Assembly: GCF_944323605.1 (NCBI RefSeq) | Contig: NZ_CALUTC010000006.1 | Span: forward strand, 1-64,000 | Source: an uncultured Campylobacter sp. | GTDB taxonomy: Bacteria; Campylobacterota; Campylobacteria; Campylobacterales; Campylobacteraceae | DNA: 64,000 nucleotides | Direction: 5' to 3' | In this document: positions 34,730 through 45,088 of the stretch, piece by piece | How positions within the stretch are numbered: position 1 is the first letter of the stretch | How the letters are laid out: every line of letters begins with the position of its first letter | Made by a program: the position numbers and the translations under genes | The notes under the pieces: model-generated | Seen by the model: the letters and a program-made list of their open reading frames with translations, nothing else | The model's database searches: none | What the model was told of the DNA's origin: nothing

Positions 34730-35337
34730 ATGTATCTGAATTAGAGAAAAATTTAAATTTTTTACAAGATTTTGATAGCTCTAAAAAAGAAACTTTTTTT
34801 AAAAGATTGAAAATTTATGAAGAATTATTTTTTTCTTATCAGAAAGTGCATAATATCTCAAATTTTAAAAGCTTAGAATTTGAGATAATAGACAGCCTTA
34901 AAATACTTGATTTTAAAAATCTAAATTTTGTTAAAAATGCTATTGATGTAGGGAGTGGTGCTGGTTTTCCGGGCGTTTTTTTAGCACTTGTTTTAGGGTC
35001 TAAATTCTACCTTTTTGAGCCAAATAAAAAAAAAGCAGCTTTTTTATTTTTGATAAAGAGTGAATTAAAACTTACAAATTTAAGTATAAAAACGGAAAGG
35101 ATAGAGGCTAGCACGGAATTTTTTACAGCTGATTTGATAAGCTCTAGGGCTTTGACTAATGTAAGAGATTTATTAAAACTTTGTATAAAATTTTATGATA
35201 AAAATACATTTTTTCTTCTTTATAAAGGAAGTAAATTAGAAGATGAATTAAAAGAGGTTAAAGAATATGAAATTTTTTCATACAATAAGAGAAAGTATTG
35301 TTTTTTGTCTTGTAGTTTTTGTAATGCTCTCAAGTGA
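34726..35337 (+). CDS. rsmG: 16S rRNA (guanine527-N7)-methyltransferase RsmG
   Basis: RsmG (GidB) methylates G527 of 16S rRNA; its loss gives low-level streptomycin resistance. The 203-residue protein has the SAM motif AIDVGSGAGFPGVFLALVLG, KAAFLFLIKSEL, SSRALTNV and the expected near-C-terminal YNKRKYCFL. Beyond this it carries an extra tail (SCSFCNALK) created by reading into the next gene, which overlaps it by 71 nt. TTG start within the ribA overlap. Confidence 0.93.
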   Translation: MNVSELEKNLNFLQDFDSSKKETFFKRLKIYEELFFSYQKVHNISNFKSLEFEIIDSLKILDFKNLNFVKNAIDVGSGAGFPGVFLALVLGSKFYLFEPNKKKAAFLFLIKSELKLTNLSIKTERIEASTEFFTADLISSRALTNVRDLLKLCIKFYDKNTFFLLYKGSKLEDELKEVKEYEIFSYNKRKYCFLSCSFCNALK

Positions 35338-36007
35338 GCTTTTTGCTGATAATATTTTGCAAGATTATCTTAAAAATGAGCTTAAAAACATAAGCGAAAG
35401 CGAGCAAAGAACTTTGTCTTATAATGCGATTAGGGTAATTTTAGAAAAGAAATTTAAGAACGAAGCTTTAGAAGATAAACTAAAAGATGAGGTTTTAAAA
35501 AAAGCTAGGTTAGCTCTTTTGTCTATGAAAAATGAAAGATTAAGCGGAGATTATTTGGCTATAGCACTTAGTTTTTATGCTAATGATGGGCTATATGAAA
35601 GTGAAAATATAAGCCATTTTATTGCTCTTTGGAAAAATGATGAACAAATACCAAAAAATTTAGCTATAAGTGCTGATTATAATTTATTTTTAAATCTTGT
35701 ATCTTTTTTAAAGGAAGTTGATAAGAATGAAACTTTTGCTAAATTTGTGGCAAAAACTGTAAATAAAAACAACAATAATATATTATTTTTAAGCACAAAG
35801 ATTGATAATGAAGCGTATTTCATAAATTTTAACAAAAAACAATACACAGTAAAACACGAAAATTTTATCCCGCTAGAGCAAAATAGCTTATCTGTAGTTA
35901 TTTTAAAACAAGACTGCACTCTTGCACCGCAGGAAATAAGAGATACAGGCTTAGAGCTTTTTAGCGATAAAAAATGCTTTGAAATTTTGCCTTTAAGTAT
36001 TATATAA
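35267..36007 (+). CDS. Exported protein of unknown function overlapping rsmG
   Basis: This 246-residue product has a clear signal peptide (FHTIRESIVFCLVVFVMLSSELFA, cleaved before DN). The mature part is helical up to about residue 120, then mixed. I recognise no family. The ATG at 35267 lies 71 nt inside rsmG in the +1 frame, with AGAGG 9 nt before it; without this start the signal peptide would be lost. Two Cys (QDCTL and KKCFE) near the C-terminus may form a disulfide. Its 3' end overlaps the convergent nitroreductase by 8 nt. A periplasmic role is likely. Confidence 0.72.
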   Translation: MKFFHTIRESIVFCLVVFVMLSSELFADNILQDYLKNELKNISESEQRTLSYNAIRVILEKKFKNEALEDKLKDEVLKKARLALLSMKNERLSGDYLAIALSFYANDGLYESENISHFIALWKNDEQIPKNLAISADYNLFLNLVSFLKEVDKNETFAKFVAKTVNKNNNNILFLSTKIDNEAYFINFNKKQYTVKHENFIPLEQNSLSVVILKQDCTLAPQEIRDTGLELFSDKKCFEILPLSII

Positions 36008-36596
36008 ATTTAACAACATCATTAAAGTTAAATCTAGACTTTGCAGGTATTTCTTTATCTTTTCTATGCCCCAAAGCAACCATAACCGTAGCTTGCTCTT
36101 TGCCTGTATCAAGTCCAAGATATTTATCTAAATCTTTTTGGGAGAATCCACCTATAGCACAAGAACCCAAATTTAAGCTTGTAGCAGCATATAAAATTGT
36201 AGCAAGTGCTATGTGAGCTTGTTGTTTTGAATATGATTTTCTTTCTTCAAAATTCATAGACTCTAAAAAAGGCTTGTAAGCTTGTATCCTTTTTTCTATC
36301 TCTTCTTTGCTCATATCTCTTTTTCTAAGTTTATCCTCGAAATAAGCAGCAAAATCATATCTTGAAACGATGATTATCAAAGCAGCACAAGTGCTAACGC
36401 GAGTTTGATTATTTGCTATTATTCCTAACTCTTTTATTTTATTTTTATCTTGAGTGGCTATAAAATACCAAGGCTCAAGCCCTAAGGAGCTAGGACTAAG
36501 ACGTGCAAGTTCTAAAACCTTCCTAAAATCGTCTTTATCTATATCTTTATCTAGAAATTCTCTACAAGAAAAACGGTTTTCAAAAATTTTAAACAT
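36000..36596 (-). CDS. NAD(P)H-flavin nitroreductase, RdxA-like
   Basis: This FMN-dependent nitroreductase of about 198 residues shows RFSCREF near residue 8, ELARLSPSSLGLEPWYFIATQD, CAIGGFSQKD and VALGHRK. In Helicobacter and Campylobacter such enzymes (RdxA) activate metronidazole, and loss causes resistance; whether this is the RdxA orthologue is not certain. I use ATG 36596, with AAAGG 7 nt upstream, instead of a TTG at 36614. Its last 8 bases overlap the convergent exported-protein gene. Confidence 0.85.
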   Translation of the reverse strand: MFKIFENRFSCREFLDKDIDKDDFRKVLELARLSPSSLGLEPWYFIATQDKNKIKELGIIANNQTRVSTCAALIIIVSRYDFAAYFEDKLRKRDMSKEEIEKRIQAYKPFLESMNFEERKSYSKQQAHIALATILYAATSLNLGSCAIGGFSQKDLDKYLGLDTGKEQATVMVALGHRKDKEIPAKSRFNFNDVVKFI

Positions 36597-36734
36597 ACTC
36601 AAACCTTTATGCAAAAATGTCTTAAAATTCTAGCAAATAAAATCTTAAAATTTAAAAAAATATTTCCTAGAATTTACTTTAAATTCACTTTTAAAACTTA
36701 AAATAGATATAGTAAAATACTCAAGGGACAAGCT

Positions 36735-37958
36735 TTGAAAGCACTAAAATTAAGGTTTAAAGATTTTTTTTCATCATTACTTGCTTTTGCTAAAAAAAAG
36801 AAAATGATATTATTTATTATTTTAATAATCTTATTAATAGCATTGTTTTATATATTTTATCCACGAGACAATACTACACACCTGCTTACACAAAAAATTA
36901 CTAGAATCACTATAAATCAGAGCATAGAGGCTATAGGCACTGTTTATGCTAAGGAAGAGGTTGATGTCGGCGCACAGGTTAGCGGACAGATTATAAAGCT
37001 TTATGTCGATATAGGCGATAAGGTTAAAAAAGGGGATTTAATAGCACAAATTGATAAAGATAAACAAGAAAATGATCTTAACATATACAAGGCACAACTT
37101 CAAAGTGCAAAAGCGAATTTAGAAAGTAGGCAGGTTGCACTTGATATAGCTGATAAACAGTATCAAAGGGAACAAGCACTATATGATAAAAAAGCTTCTT
37201 CTTTGGAAGTTTTAGAAAATCTTAAAAATAATTACTACACTTTAAAAGCCAATGTAGCAGAGCTTGAAGCTCAGGTTGTCCAGCTTGAAATAACGCTTAA
37301 AAATGCTCAAAAAGATTTAGGTTACACTACTATATTAGCTCCAATGGACGGGATTATAATAAATACAGCTGTAGAAGAGGGTCAAACTGTTAATGCAAAC
37401 CAAAATACCCCTACCATAGTAAGAATAGCAAATTTAGATGAAATGGAAGTAAGAATGGAAATAGCGGAGGCTGATGTTAATAAGATAAAAGTTGGAAGTG
37501 AGGTTGAATTTGCTATATTAAGTGATCCAGATAAAAGGTACAAAGCTAAAATAGAAAGCATAGATCCTGCAGATATTGAAACAAGCGATGCGACTAGCAA
37601 TTCATCAAATTCAAATTCATCAAGCACATCTAGTGCGATTTATTATTATGCAAAATTTTTTGTTAAAAATGAAAACAATTTTTTGCGTATAGGTATGAGC
37701 ACTGAAAATAAAATAATAGTAGCAAGTGCTACAAATACCATATCCGTTCCAACATATGCTATAAAAAATGATAGTGGAGGGTATTTTGTTGAGATTTTAA
37801 AAGGACAAAATATTGTTAAAAAATACATAAAACTAGGCATAAAAGACGGCATAAACACCCAAGTTTTAGAGGGTGTTAATGAAAATGATGACTTGATAGT
37901 AGCAAATACAAGTGCAAAAAGTTCTGGAGCATCTACACCTTATGCGAGACCTAGATGA
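36735..37958 (+). CDS. macA: MacA-type periplasmic adaptor of a tripartite efflux pump
   Basis: MacA links the inner-membrane ATPase MacB to an outer-membrane channel. The 407-residue protein has one N-terminal membrane helix (about 24-43), a lipoyl half-motif ([29 protein letters not shown]), a coiled-coil hairpin (about 110-190), [14 protein letters not shown] and barrel domains. An unusual Ser/Asn stretch at about 284-300 ([13 protein letters not shown]) interrupts the barrel. TTG start with AGGGA upstream. The stop overlaps macB by 4 nt (ATGA). Confidence 0.92.
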   Translation: MKALKLRFKDFFSSLLAFAKKKKMILFIILIILLIALFYIFYPRDNTTHLLTQKITRITINQSIEAIGTVYAKEEVDVGAQVSGQIIKLYVDIGDKVKKGDLIAQIDKDKQENDLNIYKAQLQSAKANLESRQVALDIADKQYQREQALYDKKASSLEVLENLKNNYYTLKANVAELEAQVVQLEITLKNAQKDLGYTTILAPMDGIIINTAVEEGQTVNANQNTPTIVRIANLDEMEVRMEIAEADVNKIKVGSEVEFAILSDPDKRYKAKIESIDPADIETSDATSNSSNSNSSSTSSAIYYYAKFFVKNENNFLRIGMSTENKIIVASATNTISVPTYAIKNDSGGYFVEILKGQNIVKKYIKLGIKDGINTQVLEGVNENDDLIVANTSAKSSGASTPYARPR

Positions 37959-39877
37959 TAACACTAAGAAATATTTGCAAAAATATAGGACAAAATGAAA
38001 TATTAAAAAATGTTAGTTTAAGCATACAAAGAGGCGAATTTGTAGCTATTATAGGTCAAAGCGGTAGCGGAAAAACCTCTCTTTTAAATATTATAGGAAC
38101 ATTAGATGAGCCAAGTTCAGGCTCTTATATCTTTGATAAGTATGAAGTTACAAAACTTGATAAAGATGAAAAAGCAAAGTTAAGAAGAGAAAATATAGGC
38201 TTTATTTTTCAAAGATATAATCTTTTAAGCTTATTAACTGCAAGAGAAAATGTCTCTTTACCGGCAGTTTATGCGGGTAAAAAGACTGATTTTAGAAACG
38301 AAAGAGCTAAAAATTTACTGTCTGATTTAGATCTTGAATCAAAAATAAATTCAAAACCAAATGAGCTAAGCGGGGGACAACAACAAAGAGTAAGTATAGC
38401 AAGAGCCTTGATGAATGGAGGAGATTTAATACTAGCCGATGAACCAACCGGAGCACTCGATAGTAAAAGCGGTATAATGGTGCTAAATATTTTAAAATCC
38501 TTAAACAAAGAAGGTCATACCATAGTCTTAGTAACTCACGATCAAAGCATAGCAGCACAAGCTAAGAGGATTATAGAAATAAAAGATGGAGAAATTTTAA
38601 AAGATAGCTCTACTGCATATGAAAAACAAGAAATAAAGATTGAAAAAATGAAAGCTGAAGTAAAAACTTTTACACTGCTTAAGAATCAGCTTTTTGAATG
38701 CTTTAAAATAGCTTTTTCATCTATACTTGCCCATAAACTTCGTTCTATACTAACTATGTTGGGTATAATAATAGGCATAGCTTCAGTAGTTTGTGTTGTA
38801 GCACTTGGGAAAGGCTCTCAAGAACAAATACTAGCTTCTATTAGTAGGCTTGGCACAAATACAATAGAAGTTCGTCCCGGTAAAGGTTTTGGCGATATTC
38901 GTTCTGGTAGGACTTGGCTAAATGTAAGCGATTTAAAGACATTAAGAACTCTGCCTCAACTTGAAGCTGTTGAAGCTAGAGTAAATTCATCGGCTATCGT
39001 TACTTATAAGAATATATCTTTAAATGCAAGAGGCGAGGGCGTAGGTATAAATGAAATAAAAATAAAAGGTCTTGAATTAGAGGCTGGTAGAGTGCTTTCA
39101 AGTGATGATATAAAAAATAATTCTAATGTCGTGGTGATTGATTATAATGGACATCAAGGGCTTTTTGCAGATATGAATGCAAAAAATATATTAGGAAAAA
39201 CAATAATTTTTGATTCTAAACCATTTGTTGTAATAGGTGTATTAAAAAGAGATGCAAACAGTAGGGCTGAAGATGTAACCGTAAGGCTTTACATACCATA
39301 TACTACTATGATGAATAAAATAACAGGAGACAGACTTTTAAGCAGTATAATAACAAAGGTTGCAGATAATACCTCACCAACAGTAGCAGAACAAGCTATC
39401 ACAAGAATTTTAGAGATAAAAAGAGGGCAAAAAGACTTTTTTACAGTAAATTCAGATGCCATAAGACAAACTATAGATGAAAATACTAGAACTATGACAA
39501 TATTAATCACTTCAATAGCAGCTATAGCTTTAATAGTAGGCGGAGTTGGTGTTATGAATATAATGCTTGTTTCTGTCAGTGAAAGAACAAGAGAAATCGG
39601 CATAAGAATGGCTATTGGTGCTAGAAGAGAGGATATTTTAATGCAATTTTTAATAGAAGCTATTATGATATGCTCTATAGGTGCTTTTCTTGGCGTTATT
39701 TTGTCTATTAGCTTGGTTTATTTTTTAAATTATTTAGGTGTTTTTTCTATGATTATCTCTAGCTTATCTTTGTTTGTAGCTCTTTTAAGCTCTGTTTTTA
39801 TAGGTTTAGTCTTTGGCTTTTTTCCAGCTAGAAATGCCGCAAATTTAAATCCTATAAGTGCTTTATCAAAGGAATAA
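37955..39877 (+). CDS. macB: MacB-type efflux ABC transporter, fused ATPase and permease
   Basis: This 640-residue MacB has an N-terminal nucleotide-binding domain: Walker [10 protein letters not shown] at about 33-41, signature [15 protein letters not shown] and Walker [13 protein letters not shown]. After it come a membrane helix (about 255-280), a large periplasmic domain, and three C-terminal helices with the [20 protein letters not shown]-like coupling region ([18 protein letters not shown]). MacB exports macrolides, toxins or lipids by mechanotransmission. The real substrate is unknown. Second gene of the efflux operon. Confidence 0.95.
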   Translation: MITLRNICKNIGQNEILKNVSLSIQRGEFVAIIGQSGSGKTSLLNIIGTLDEPSSGSYIFDKYEVTKLDKDEKAKLRRENIGFIFQRYNLLSLLTARENVSLPAVYAGKKTDFRNERAKNLLSDLDLESKINSKPNELSGGQQQRVSIARALMNGGDLILADEPTGALDSKSGIMVLNILKSLNKEGHTIVLVTHDQSIAAQAKRIIEIKDGEILKDSSTAYEKQEIKIEKMKAEVKTFTLLKNQLFECFKIAFSSILAHKLRSILTMLGIIIGIASVVCVVALGKGSQEQILASISRLGTNTIEVRPGKGFGDIRSGRTWLNVSDLKTLRTLPQLEAVEARVNSSAIVTYKNISLNARGEGVGINEIKIKGLELEAGRVLSSDDIKNNSNVVVIDYNGHQGLFADMNAKNILGKTIIFDSKPFVVIGVLKRDANSRAEDVTVRLYIPYTTMMNKITGDRLLSSIITKVADNTSPTVAEQAITRILEIKRGQKDFFTVNSDAIRQTIDENTRTMTILITSIAAIALIVGGVGVMNIMLVSVSERTREIGIRMAIGARREDILMQFLIEAIMICSIGAFLGVILSISLVYFLNYLGVFSMIISSLSLFVALLSSVFIGLVFGFFPARNAANLNPISALSKE

Positions 39878-39879
39878 AT

Positions 39880-41271
39880 ATGGTATTAAGTGCTTTAAAC
39901 ATAAATATTAAGCAGGTATTGTTATCATTTTTTGTATTTTTTATCCTTGCTTGTGCCCCATTAAATGATGTAAATTTAGAAAGAAACGATACAGATTTTG
40001 CCTATGATAAATGGTGGCAAAAATATGATAATCAAATTTTAAATGATTTTGTAGATACTATTTTAAAAAATAATAGCGAAATACAAATGGCAAGGCTTAA
40101 TCTTCTAAGCTCTCTTGCTTCTTATGATTTAGCTTATGTTGATTTATTTCCCACTGCAGACGGGTCTTTAGGTGCATCTAGCACTAAAAATTATAATCCA
40201 AATAACACTAGCAACAGCTTTTCAGGCTCTTTATCTGTATCATACGAGCTTGATATATATGGAAAAATAAGAGACAATATAGCTTCAGCAGAATTTAGTG
40301 CTAGAGCTAGTGCATACGAACTTGAAAGCTTAAAATTAACTCTTATAAATTCCAATATAGATGCGGTGCTTGATTTGGTTTATGCAAATGAAGTTTCAAA
40401 GCTTTTAAGTGATTATGTTGAAAATTTAGAGCTTGCACGAGAGCTTTATGCTTTAAAATACGAACTTGGAAAGATTCCAGAGCTTGATTTATTAAATTTA
40501 GAAAATTCTTTGCTTAATGCTAGACAAAGTTTATTGAGTAATGAGCAAAGCAAAGAGCTTATTATAAAAGGCTTAAAGGATTCGTTAGCTTTTGAAAAGG
40601 ATTTTGATAAAATTGCGAGCTTAAATAGTCTAAGTTTTAGTGATTTCAAAGAAAGTGAGTTAAATTTTGATATAAATTTACAAGATCTTAGCAATAGACC
40701 AGATATAAAATCCGCACTAAATTCTTTAAAATCAGCTTTTAAAGACCTTAGTGTAGTTGAAAAAAGCATTTATCCTAGCATAAATTTAGGAGGAACTTTG
40801 AATACAAATGATTCTAATAACGGCAGTTTTAGCGTCTCTAGTTTAGGCGGAAATTTAAGGCTTTCTCTACCTTTTTTGGATTACGCACGCATAAGACAAA
40901 ATATAAAAATTTCACAATACGCCTATGAAGGTTTAAAAGTGCAGTATGAACAAAGCCTTCAGAGTGCTATAAATGAATTTATACAATGCAAAGCTGATTA
41001 TGCTTTTTATGAAGAGCTTTTTAAGAATATTATTTTAATTAACAAAAAACAAGAAAAAATAAAAAATACCTATGCTTTACAGTATGAGGCTGGAAAAGTA
41101 GAGTTAAAAGACTTTTTAGACGCACAAAATAGCTATATAAATTCTCATAGAGACATATTAAGCCAAAAATTAAATTTATTAAAAACTAGAAATTTGTATT
41201 ATAAAATAACCACATTTTCAAGCTCTACACCCTCTTTAAACAAAGAAAATACGGGTAGAATTTCTTTTTAG
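39880..41271 (+). CDS. NodT/TolC-type outer-membrane efflux lipoprotein
   Basis: This 463-residue outer-membrane factor completes the MacAB pump. Lipobox FILAC, Cys25; WWQKYDNQILNDFVDTILKNNSEI is the NodT-family opening. The typical two repeats of helical hairpins follow, with DLFPTADGSLGASSTKN and SIYPSINLGGTLNTN as the two family strands. It starts 2 nt after macB. The arrangement matches C. jejuni cj0606-cj0608. No obvious strong terminator follows. Confidence 0.9.
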   Translation: MVLSALNINIKQVLLSFFVFFILACAPLNDVNLERNDTDFAYDKWWQKYDNQILNDFVDTILKNNSEIQMARLNLLSSLASYDLAYVDLFPTADGSLGASSTKNYNPNNTSNSFSGSLSVSYELDIYGKIRDNIASAEFSARASAYELESLKLTLINSNIDAVLDLVYANEVSKLLSDYVENLELARELYALKYELGKIPELDLLNLENSLLNARQSLLSNEQSKELIIKGLKDSLAFEKDFDKIASLNSLSFSDFKESELNFDINLQDLSNRPDIKSALNSLKSAFKDLSVVEKSIYPSINLGGTLNTNDSNNGSFSVSSLGGNLRLSLPFLDYARIRQNIKISQYAYEGLKVQYEQSLQSAINEFIQCKADYAFYEELFKNIILINKKQEKIKNTYALQYEAGKVELKDFLDAQNSYINSHRDILSQKLNLLKTRNLYYKITTFSSSTPSLNKENTGRISF

Positions 41272-41535
41272 ATTTTTGAAAAAAGTTATGTTTATATTAA
41301 AGATTTTTATCTATTTTAATTCTTTAGCAACTTTAAAATTTATTTTTATCTTTTAGGGCATAAAATATCTTATTTAAGGGCTTTTGAGATAAATTATATC
41401 CTAAAAATTTTTGTGTAAAAACTTAACATTATTGATACTTTTTTATATAAAAAATAATTTTTTTTAATTTTTTTACACAAGCTCTATTATTTTTAATATA
41501 ATAGCAAATGAGAAATACTTTTTAAAGGTTTAATT
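41272..41535. other. Intergenic region upstream of hydA
   Basis: 264 bp of very AT-rich DNA without an open frame. It holds only the -10 box near 41497 that I can support. Weak T/A runs occur (for example T8 at 41458-41465). I see no clear binding site for a known regulator. Confidence 0.6.
41497..41502 (+). promoter_or_regulatory. -10 element of the hydrogenase operon
   Basis: A perfect TATAAT lies 34 nt before the hydA ATG and follows a T-rich stretch. Likely promoter of hydABCD. Confidence 0.6.
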
Positions 41536-42669
41536 ATGACAGAAGAAAGATTAAAGGCTCGTCTTCTAGAGCTTGAAAGTATGCCTTCTTTAAAGCCCAA
41601 ACTCTCTATACCACAGGCTTTAGAACAGGCTGGTTTTTCTAGAAGGGATTTTTTAAAATGGGCTGGTGCTATGACAGCTTTCTTAGCACTTCCTAGCACA
41701 TTTACTCCACTTGTTGCAAGAGCTGCTGAACTTGCTGATAGAGTGCCTGTTATATGGCTTCATATGGCTGAATGCACAGGCTGTTCTGAAAGTTTGTTAA
41801 GAAGTGATACTCCTACTATAGATAGCTTAATATTCGATCACATATCTTTAGAATACCACGAAACAGTTATGGCTGCGTCTGGTTGGCAAGCTGAAGAAAA
41901 TTTAGAAAGTGCTATACAAAAGCATAAAGGAAATTATTTTCTTATGGTAGAGGGCGGAATTCCTATGGGTGATACTGAAAATTACCTAACGGTTGGACCT
42001 CACGGAAAAACAGGATATCAACACGCAAAAGAAGCTTGTGATAACGCAAAAGCTATTTTAGCTATAGGCACATGTTCCTCTTTTGGTGGAATTCAAGCTG
42101 CTAGACCAAATCCAAGCAACGCACAACCTTTAAGCAAGGTTACAAACAAAACTGTTATTAATGTTCCTGGCTGTCCTCCTAGCGAAAAAAATATAGTTGG
42201 AAACATTCTACAATTTTTAATCTTCAAAGAAGCTCCATCTCTTGATGTTTATAATAGACCAAAATGGGCTTATGGACTTAGAATTCACGATTTATGTGAG
42301 AGAAGAGGTCATTTTGATGCTGGTGAGTTTGTGCAAAAATTTGGAGATGAGGGTGCTAAAAATGGATACTGTCTTTATAAGGTTGGTTGCAAAGGACCTT
42401 ATACCTTTAATAACTGCTCAAGAGAAAGATTTAATTCACACACCTCTTGGCCTATACAAGCAGGACACGGTTGTATAGGTTGTTCTGAACCTCATTTTTG
42501 GGATAGAATGCAGCCATTTGAAGAGCCTATTGCTGGTAAAATTTTTCCTTTAGGGCAAGGATCTGATTCTGTTGCAGATAAAGTTGGTATAGGTATTTTA
42601 TGTCTAACAGGTGTAGCTATAGCTGCTCACGCTGCATTGGCTGCCATTAAAAAAGATAAGGAGGCTTGA
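41536..42669 (+). CDS. hydA: [NiFe]-hydrogenase small subunit
   Basis: HydA carries three Fe-S clusters and passes electrons from the NiFe site to cytochrome b. The 377-residue precursor has a long Tat signal peptide with the twin Arg in SRRDFLKWAG at residues 36-37 and an AxA-type cleavage near 62-64. Cluster Cys are in ECTGCSESLL, IGTCSSFGG, NVPGCPPS, CLYKVGCKGP and GCIGCSEP. A C-terminal membrane helix (about 350-368) anchors it on the periplasmic side. AAAGG lies 7 nt before ATG. This is a group 1 uptake hydrogenase as in C. jejuni and Helicobacter. Confidence 0.97.
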   Translation: MTEERLKARLLELESMPSLKPKLSIPQALEQAGFSRRDFLKWAGAMTAFLALPSTFTPLVARAAELADRVPVIWLHMAECTGCSESLLRSDTPTIDSLIFDHISLEYHETVMAASGWQAEENLESAIQKHKGNYFLMVEGGIPMGDTENYLTVGPHGKTGYQHAKEACDNAKAILAIGTCSSFGGIQAARPNPSNAQPLSKVTNKTVINVPGCPPSEKNIVGNILQFLIFKEAPSLDVYNRPKWAYGLRIHDLCERRGHFDAGEFVQKFGDEGAKNGYCLYKVGCKGPYTFNNCSRERFNSHTSWPIQAGHGCIGCSEPHFWDRMQPFEEPIAGKIFPLGQGSDSVADKVGIGILCLTGVAIAAHAALAAIKKDKEA

Positions 42670-42671
42670 GT

Positions 42672-44387
42672 ATGGCACAAAGAATTATAGTAGATCCAAT
42701 AACAAGAATAGAAGGACACTTAAGAGTCGAAGTTGTAGTAGATGAAAATAATGTTGTGCAAGAAGCATATTCTGGCTCTACCTTGTGGCGTGGTATAGAA
42801 ACAATAGTAAAGGGAAGAGATCCTAGAGATGCTGGTTTTTTAACTCAAAGAATTTGTGGAGTTTGCACATTTTCACATTATAAAGCAGGTATAGTTGCTG
42901 TTGAAGATGCTTTGGGTATAACACCTCCTTTAAATGCTATTTTAACAAGAACGCTTATGAATGCAGCTTTGTTTTTACACGATCACATAGTGCATTTTTA
43001 TCAATTACACGCTCTTGACTGGGTTGATATAGTTAGTGCCTTAAGTGCAGATGTTAAAAAAGCTAGTGATGAAGCTTTTAAATACACTAATATGCCTTAT
43101 GCAACAGGTGCTGATAAATTACTAGAAGTAAAACAAAGGGTAAAAACTTTTGTAGATAAGGGAAATTTAGGACCGTTTGCAAATGCTTATTACGGACATC
43201 CTACCTATAAATTGACCCCAGAACAAAATTTAATAGCACTTTCTCACTATCTTGAATGCCTTAGAGTTCAAAGAATTGTTGCTCAATGTATGGCTATATT
43301 CGGTGCTAAAAATCCTCACCCTCAAAGCTTAACAGTAGGTGGAGTTACTTGCGTTATGGATCTTTTAAGTCCAGCTAGACTTGGAGAATACATAGAAAAA
43401 ATAAAAGAAGTTGTTGATTTTGTTAATCGTGCGTATTATCCTGATTTGATAATGGCTGGTAAGGCTTACGCTAATGAACCTAGTGTTATAAATGATGTAG
43501 GTGTGCCTAATCTTCTTACATATAAAGAATTTCAAATTGGTGCTAATGATTGGTTATTTGATAGTGGATATATCAAAAATGGCGATCTAAGCAAAGTTTA
43601 TGAAGTAGATGAGTCTTTAATAACAGAAGAAGCCACACACTCTTGGTATAAAAATGACAAGCCTTTACATCCTTATGATGGTGAAACAGACCCTAATTAC
43701 ACAGGTTTTGTGGATATGAAAACCGTTAATGGCAAAGGTCAAATGGTAGATAGCAAAGCCTTTGATACAAAAGGTAAGTATAGCTGGATAAAAGCACCTA
43801 GATACGACAGTATGCCTATGCAAGTTGGTCCTTTAGCTAATATAGCTGTAAATTATGCTAAGGGAAATAAGTTAGTAGTTGAAGCTGTTGATAAATTCTT
43901 AAAAGACAGTGGCTTACCTATAAGTGCCGTTTTAAGCACACTAGGAAGAACTGCTACTCGTTGTATAGAAGCTAGCATTATAGCAAACAACATACATAAG
44001 GCATTTGATAATTTAGTAGAAAATTTAAAAATAGATGAAAGCACTTGTGCTGATTATAAAATCGATCCTAACAAAGAATATAAAGGTAGATATATAGGCA
44101 ATGTGCCAAGAGGTATGTTAAGCCACTGGTGTCGCATAAAAGACGGAGTTATATCTAATTGGCAAGCCGTTGTTCCTTCTACTTGGAATGCTAGTCCAAA
44201 AGATTCTAAAGGAGTTGGAGGAAGCTATGAGCAGTGCTTAATAGGGCTTAAAATAGCTGATGTAAAACAACCTTTGGAAATTATTAGAAAAATTCACTCT
44301 TATGATCCTTGTATTGCTTGTGCTGTGCATGTTATGGATACAAAAGGCAATAATTTAAGTGAATATAAGATGAATGTAAATGCGTGA
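42672..44387 (+). CDS. hydB: [NiFe]-hydrogenase large subunit
   Basis: HydB binds the NiFe(CN)2CO centre that splits H2. It has 571 residues from ATG 42672, which is 7 nt after AAGGAGG; a TTG two codons earlier is less likely. The Ni ligands lie in RICGVCTFSH (about residues 60-69) and in the C-terminal DPCIACAVH. After that His follows an 18-residue tail beginning VMDTKGN, which the protease HydD should remove once nickel is in place. It is exported with HydA by the Tat route. The start is 3 nt after the hydA stop. Confidence 0.97.
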   Translation: MAQRIIVDPITRIEGHLRVEVVVDENNVVQEAYSGSTLWRGIETIVKGRDPRDAGFLTQRICGVCTFSHYKAGIVAVEDALGITPPLNAILTRTLMNAALFLHDHIVHFYQLHALDWVDIVSALSADVKKASDEAFKYTNMPYATGADKLLEVKQRVKTFVDKGNLGPFANAYYGHPTYKLTPEQNLIALSHYLECLRVQRIVAQCMAIFGAKNPHPQSLTVGGVTCVMDLLSPARLGEYIEKIKEVVDFVNRAYYPDLIMAGKAYANEPSVINDVGVPNLLTYKEFQIGANDWLFDSGYIKNGDLSKVYEVDESLITEEATHSWYKNDKPLHPYDGETDPNYTGFVDMKTVNGKGQMVDSKAFDTKGKYSWIKAPRYDSMPMQVGPLANIAVNYAKGNKLVVEAVDKFLKDSGLPISAVLSTLGRTATRCIEASIIANNIHKAFDNLVENLKIDESTCADYKIDPNKEYKGRYIGNVPRGMLSHWCRIKDGVISNWQAVVPSTWNASPKDSKGVGGSYEQCLIGLKIADVKQPLEIIRKIHSYDPCIACAVHVMDTKGNNLSEYKMNVNA

Positions 44388-44398
44388 AAGGATAAATA

Positions 44399-45088
44399 AT
44401 GCGACAGGCTACTTCACACCAAAAAAGAAGTGATGGAAACAGACACGCAGTTTATGAATTTAGCTTAGGTTTAAGACTAGCACACTGGATAAGGGCCATA
44501 AGCATAGCGGTTTTAGTCTTAACCGGCTTTTATATATCCTATGTTTATCAATACCCAAGCGATAATGTTTTTGTGCAAAGTGTATATCGTTTTGCACATG
44601 AAATTTTTGGTTTCGCTTTTGTAGCTTGTATATTTTTTAAAATTTATTTATTTTTTGCTGATAATACAAGCAAGATAGAAAGAGCTAGTTTCAAGGATTT
44701 ATTTGATAAGCAAGTGTGGATAGATCAAATAAAATTTTATCTATGTATAGGTAAGCACCCTAGATTAAGGGGTGCTTATAACCCATTGCAGTTTGTTACG
44801 TATTTTATACTTTATGTTGTTTTTATGGGTCTTATTGTAACGGGTCTTATACTTTATATGCACAATTACCACGAAGGTCTTGGAGGATTTTTTTATGGCT
44901 TTTTAAGACCTATTGAAGCTATGTTTGGTGGATTATCTGAAGTTAGGACTTATCATAGATTATTTATGTGGTTTGTGATTATTTTTGTTCCTATACATGT
45001 TTATATAGTTGTGCTAAATTCTATAAAAAACAAAGATGGCTCAACAGATGCTATAGTAAGTGGTTATAAATACGAAGAAGAGCATTGA
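44399..45088 (+). CDS. hydC: Hydrogenase cytochrome b subunit
   Basis: HydC is the di-haem membrane subunit that passes electrons from HydA to menaquinone. The 229-residue protein has four helices (AISIAVLVLTGFYISYV; FAFVACIFFKIYLFF; FILYVVFMGLIVTGLIL; LFMWFVIIFVPIHVYIVVL). Haem His candidates are in RLAHWIRAI, YRFAHEIFGF and TYHRLFMW...PIHVY. AAAGGAT precedes ATG. hydD starts immediately after its stop. Confidence 0.94.
   Translation: MRQATSHQKRSDGNRHAVYEFSLGLRLAHWIRAISIAVLVLTGFYISYVYQYPSDNVFVQSVYRFAHEIFGFAFVACIFFKIYLFFADNTSKIERASFKDLFDKQVWIDQIKFYLCIGKHPRLRGAYNPLQFVTYFILYVVFMGLIVTGLILYMHNYHEGLGGFFYGFLRPIEAMFGGLSEVRTYHRLFMWFVIIFVPIHVYIVVLNSIKNKDGSTDAIVSGYKYEEEH

Noticed and set aside
41272-41535. 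Regulator site such as an NssR or FNR box before hydA
   Set aside because: Only partial half-sites (for example TTAAC near 41423) without a matching partner.
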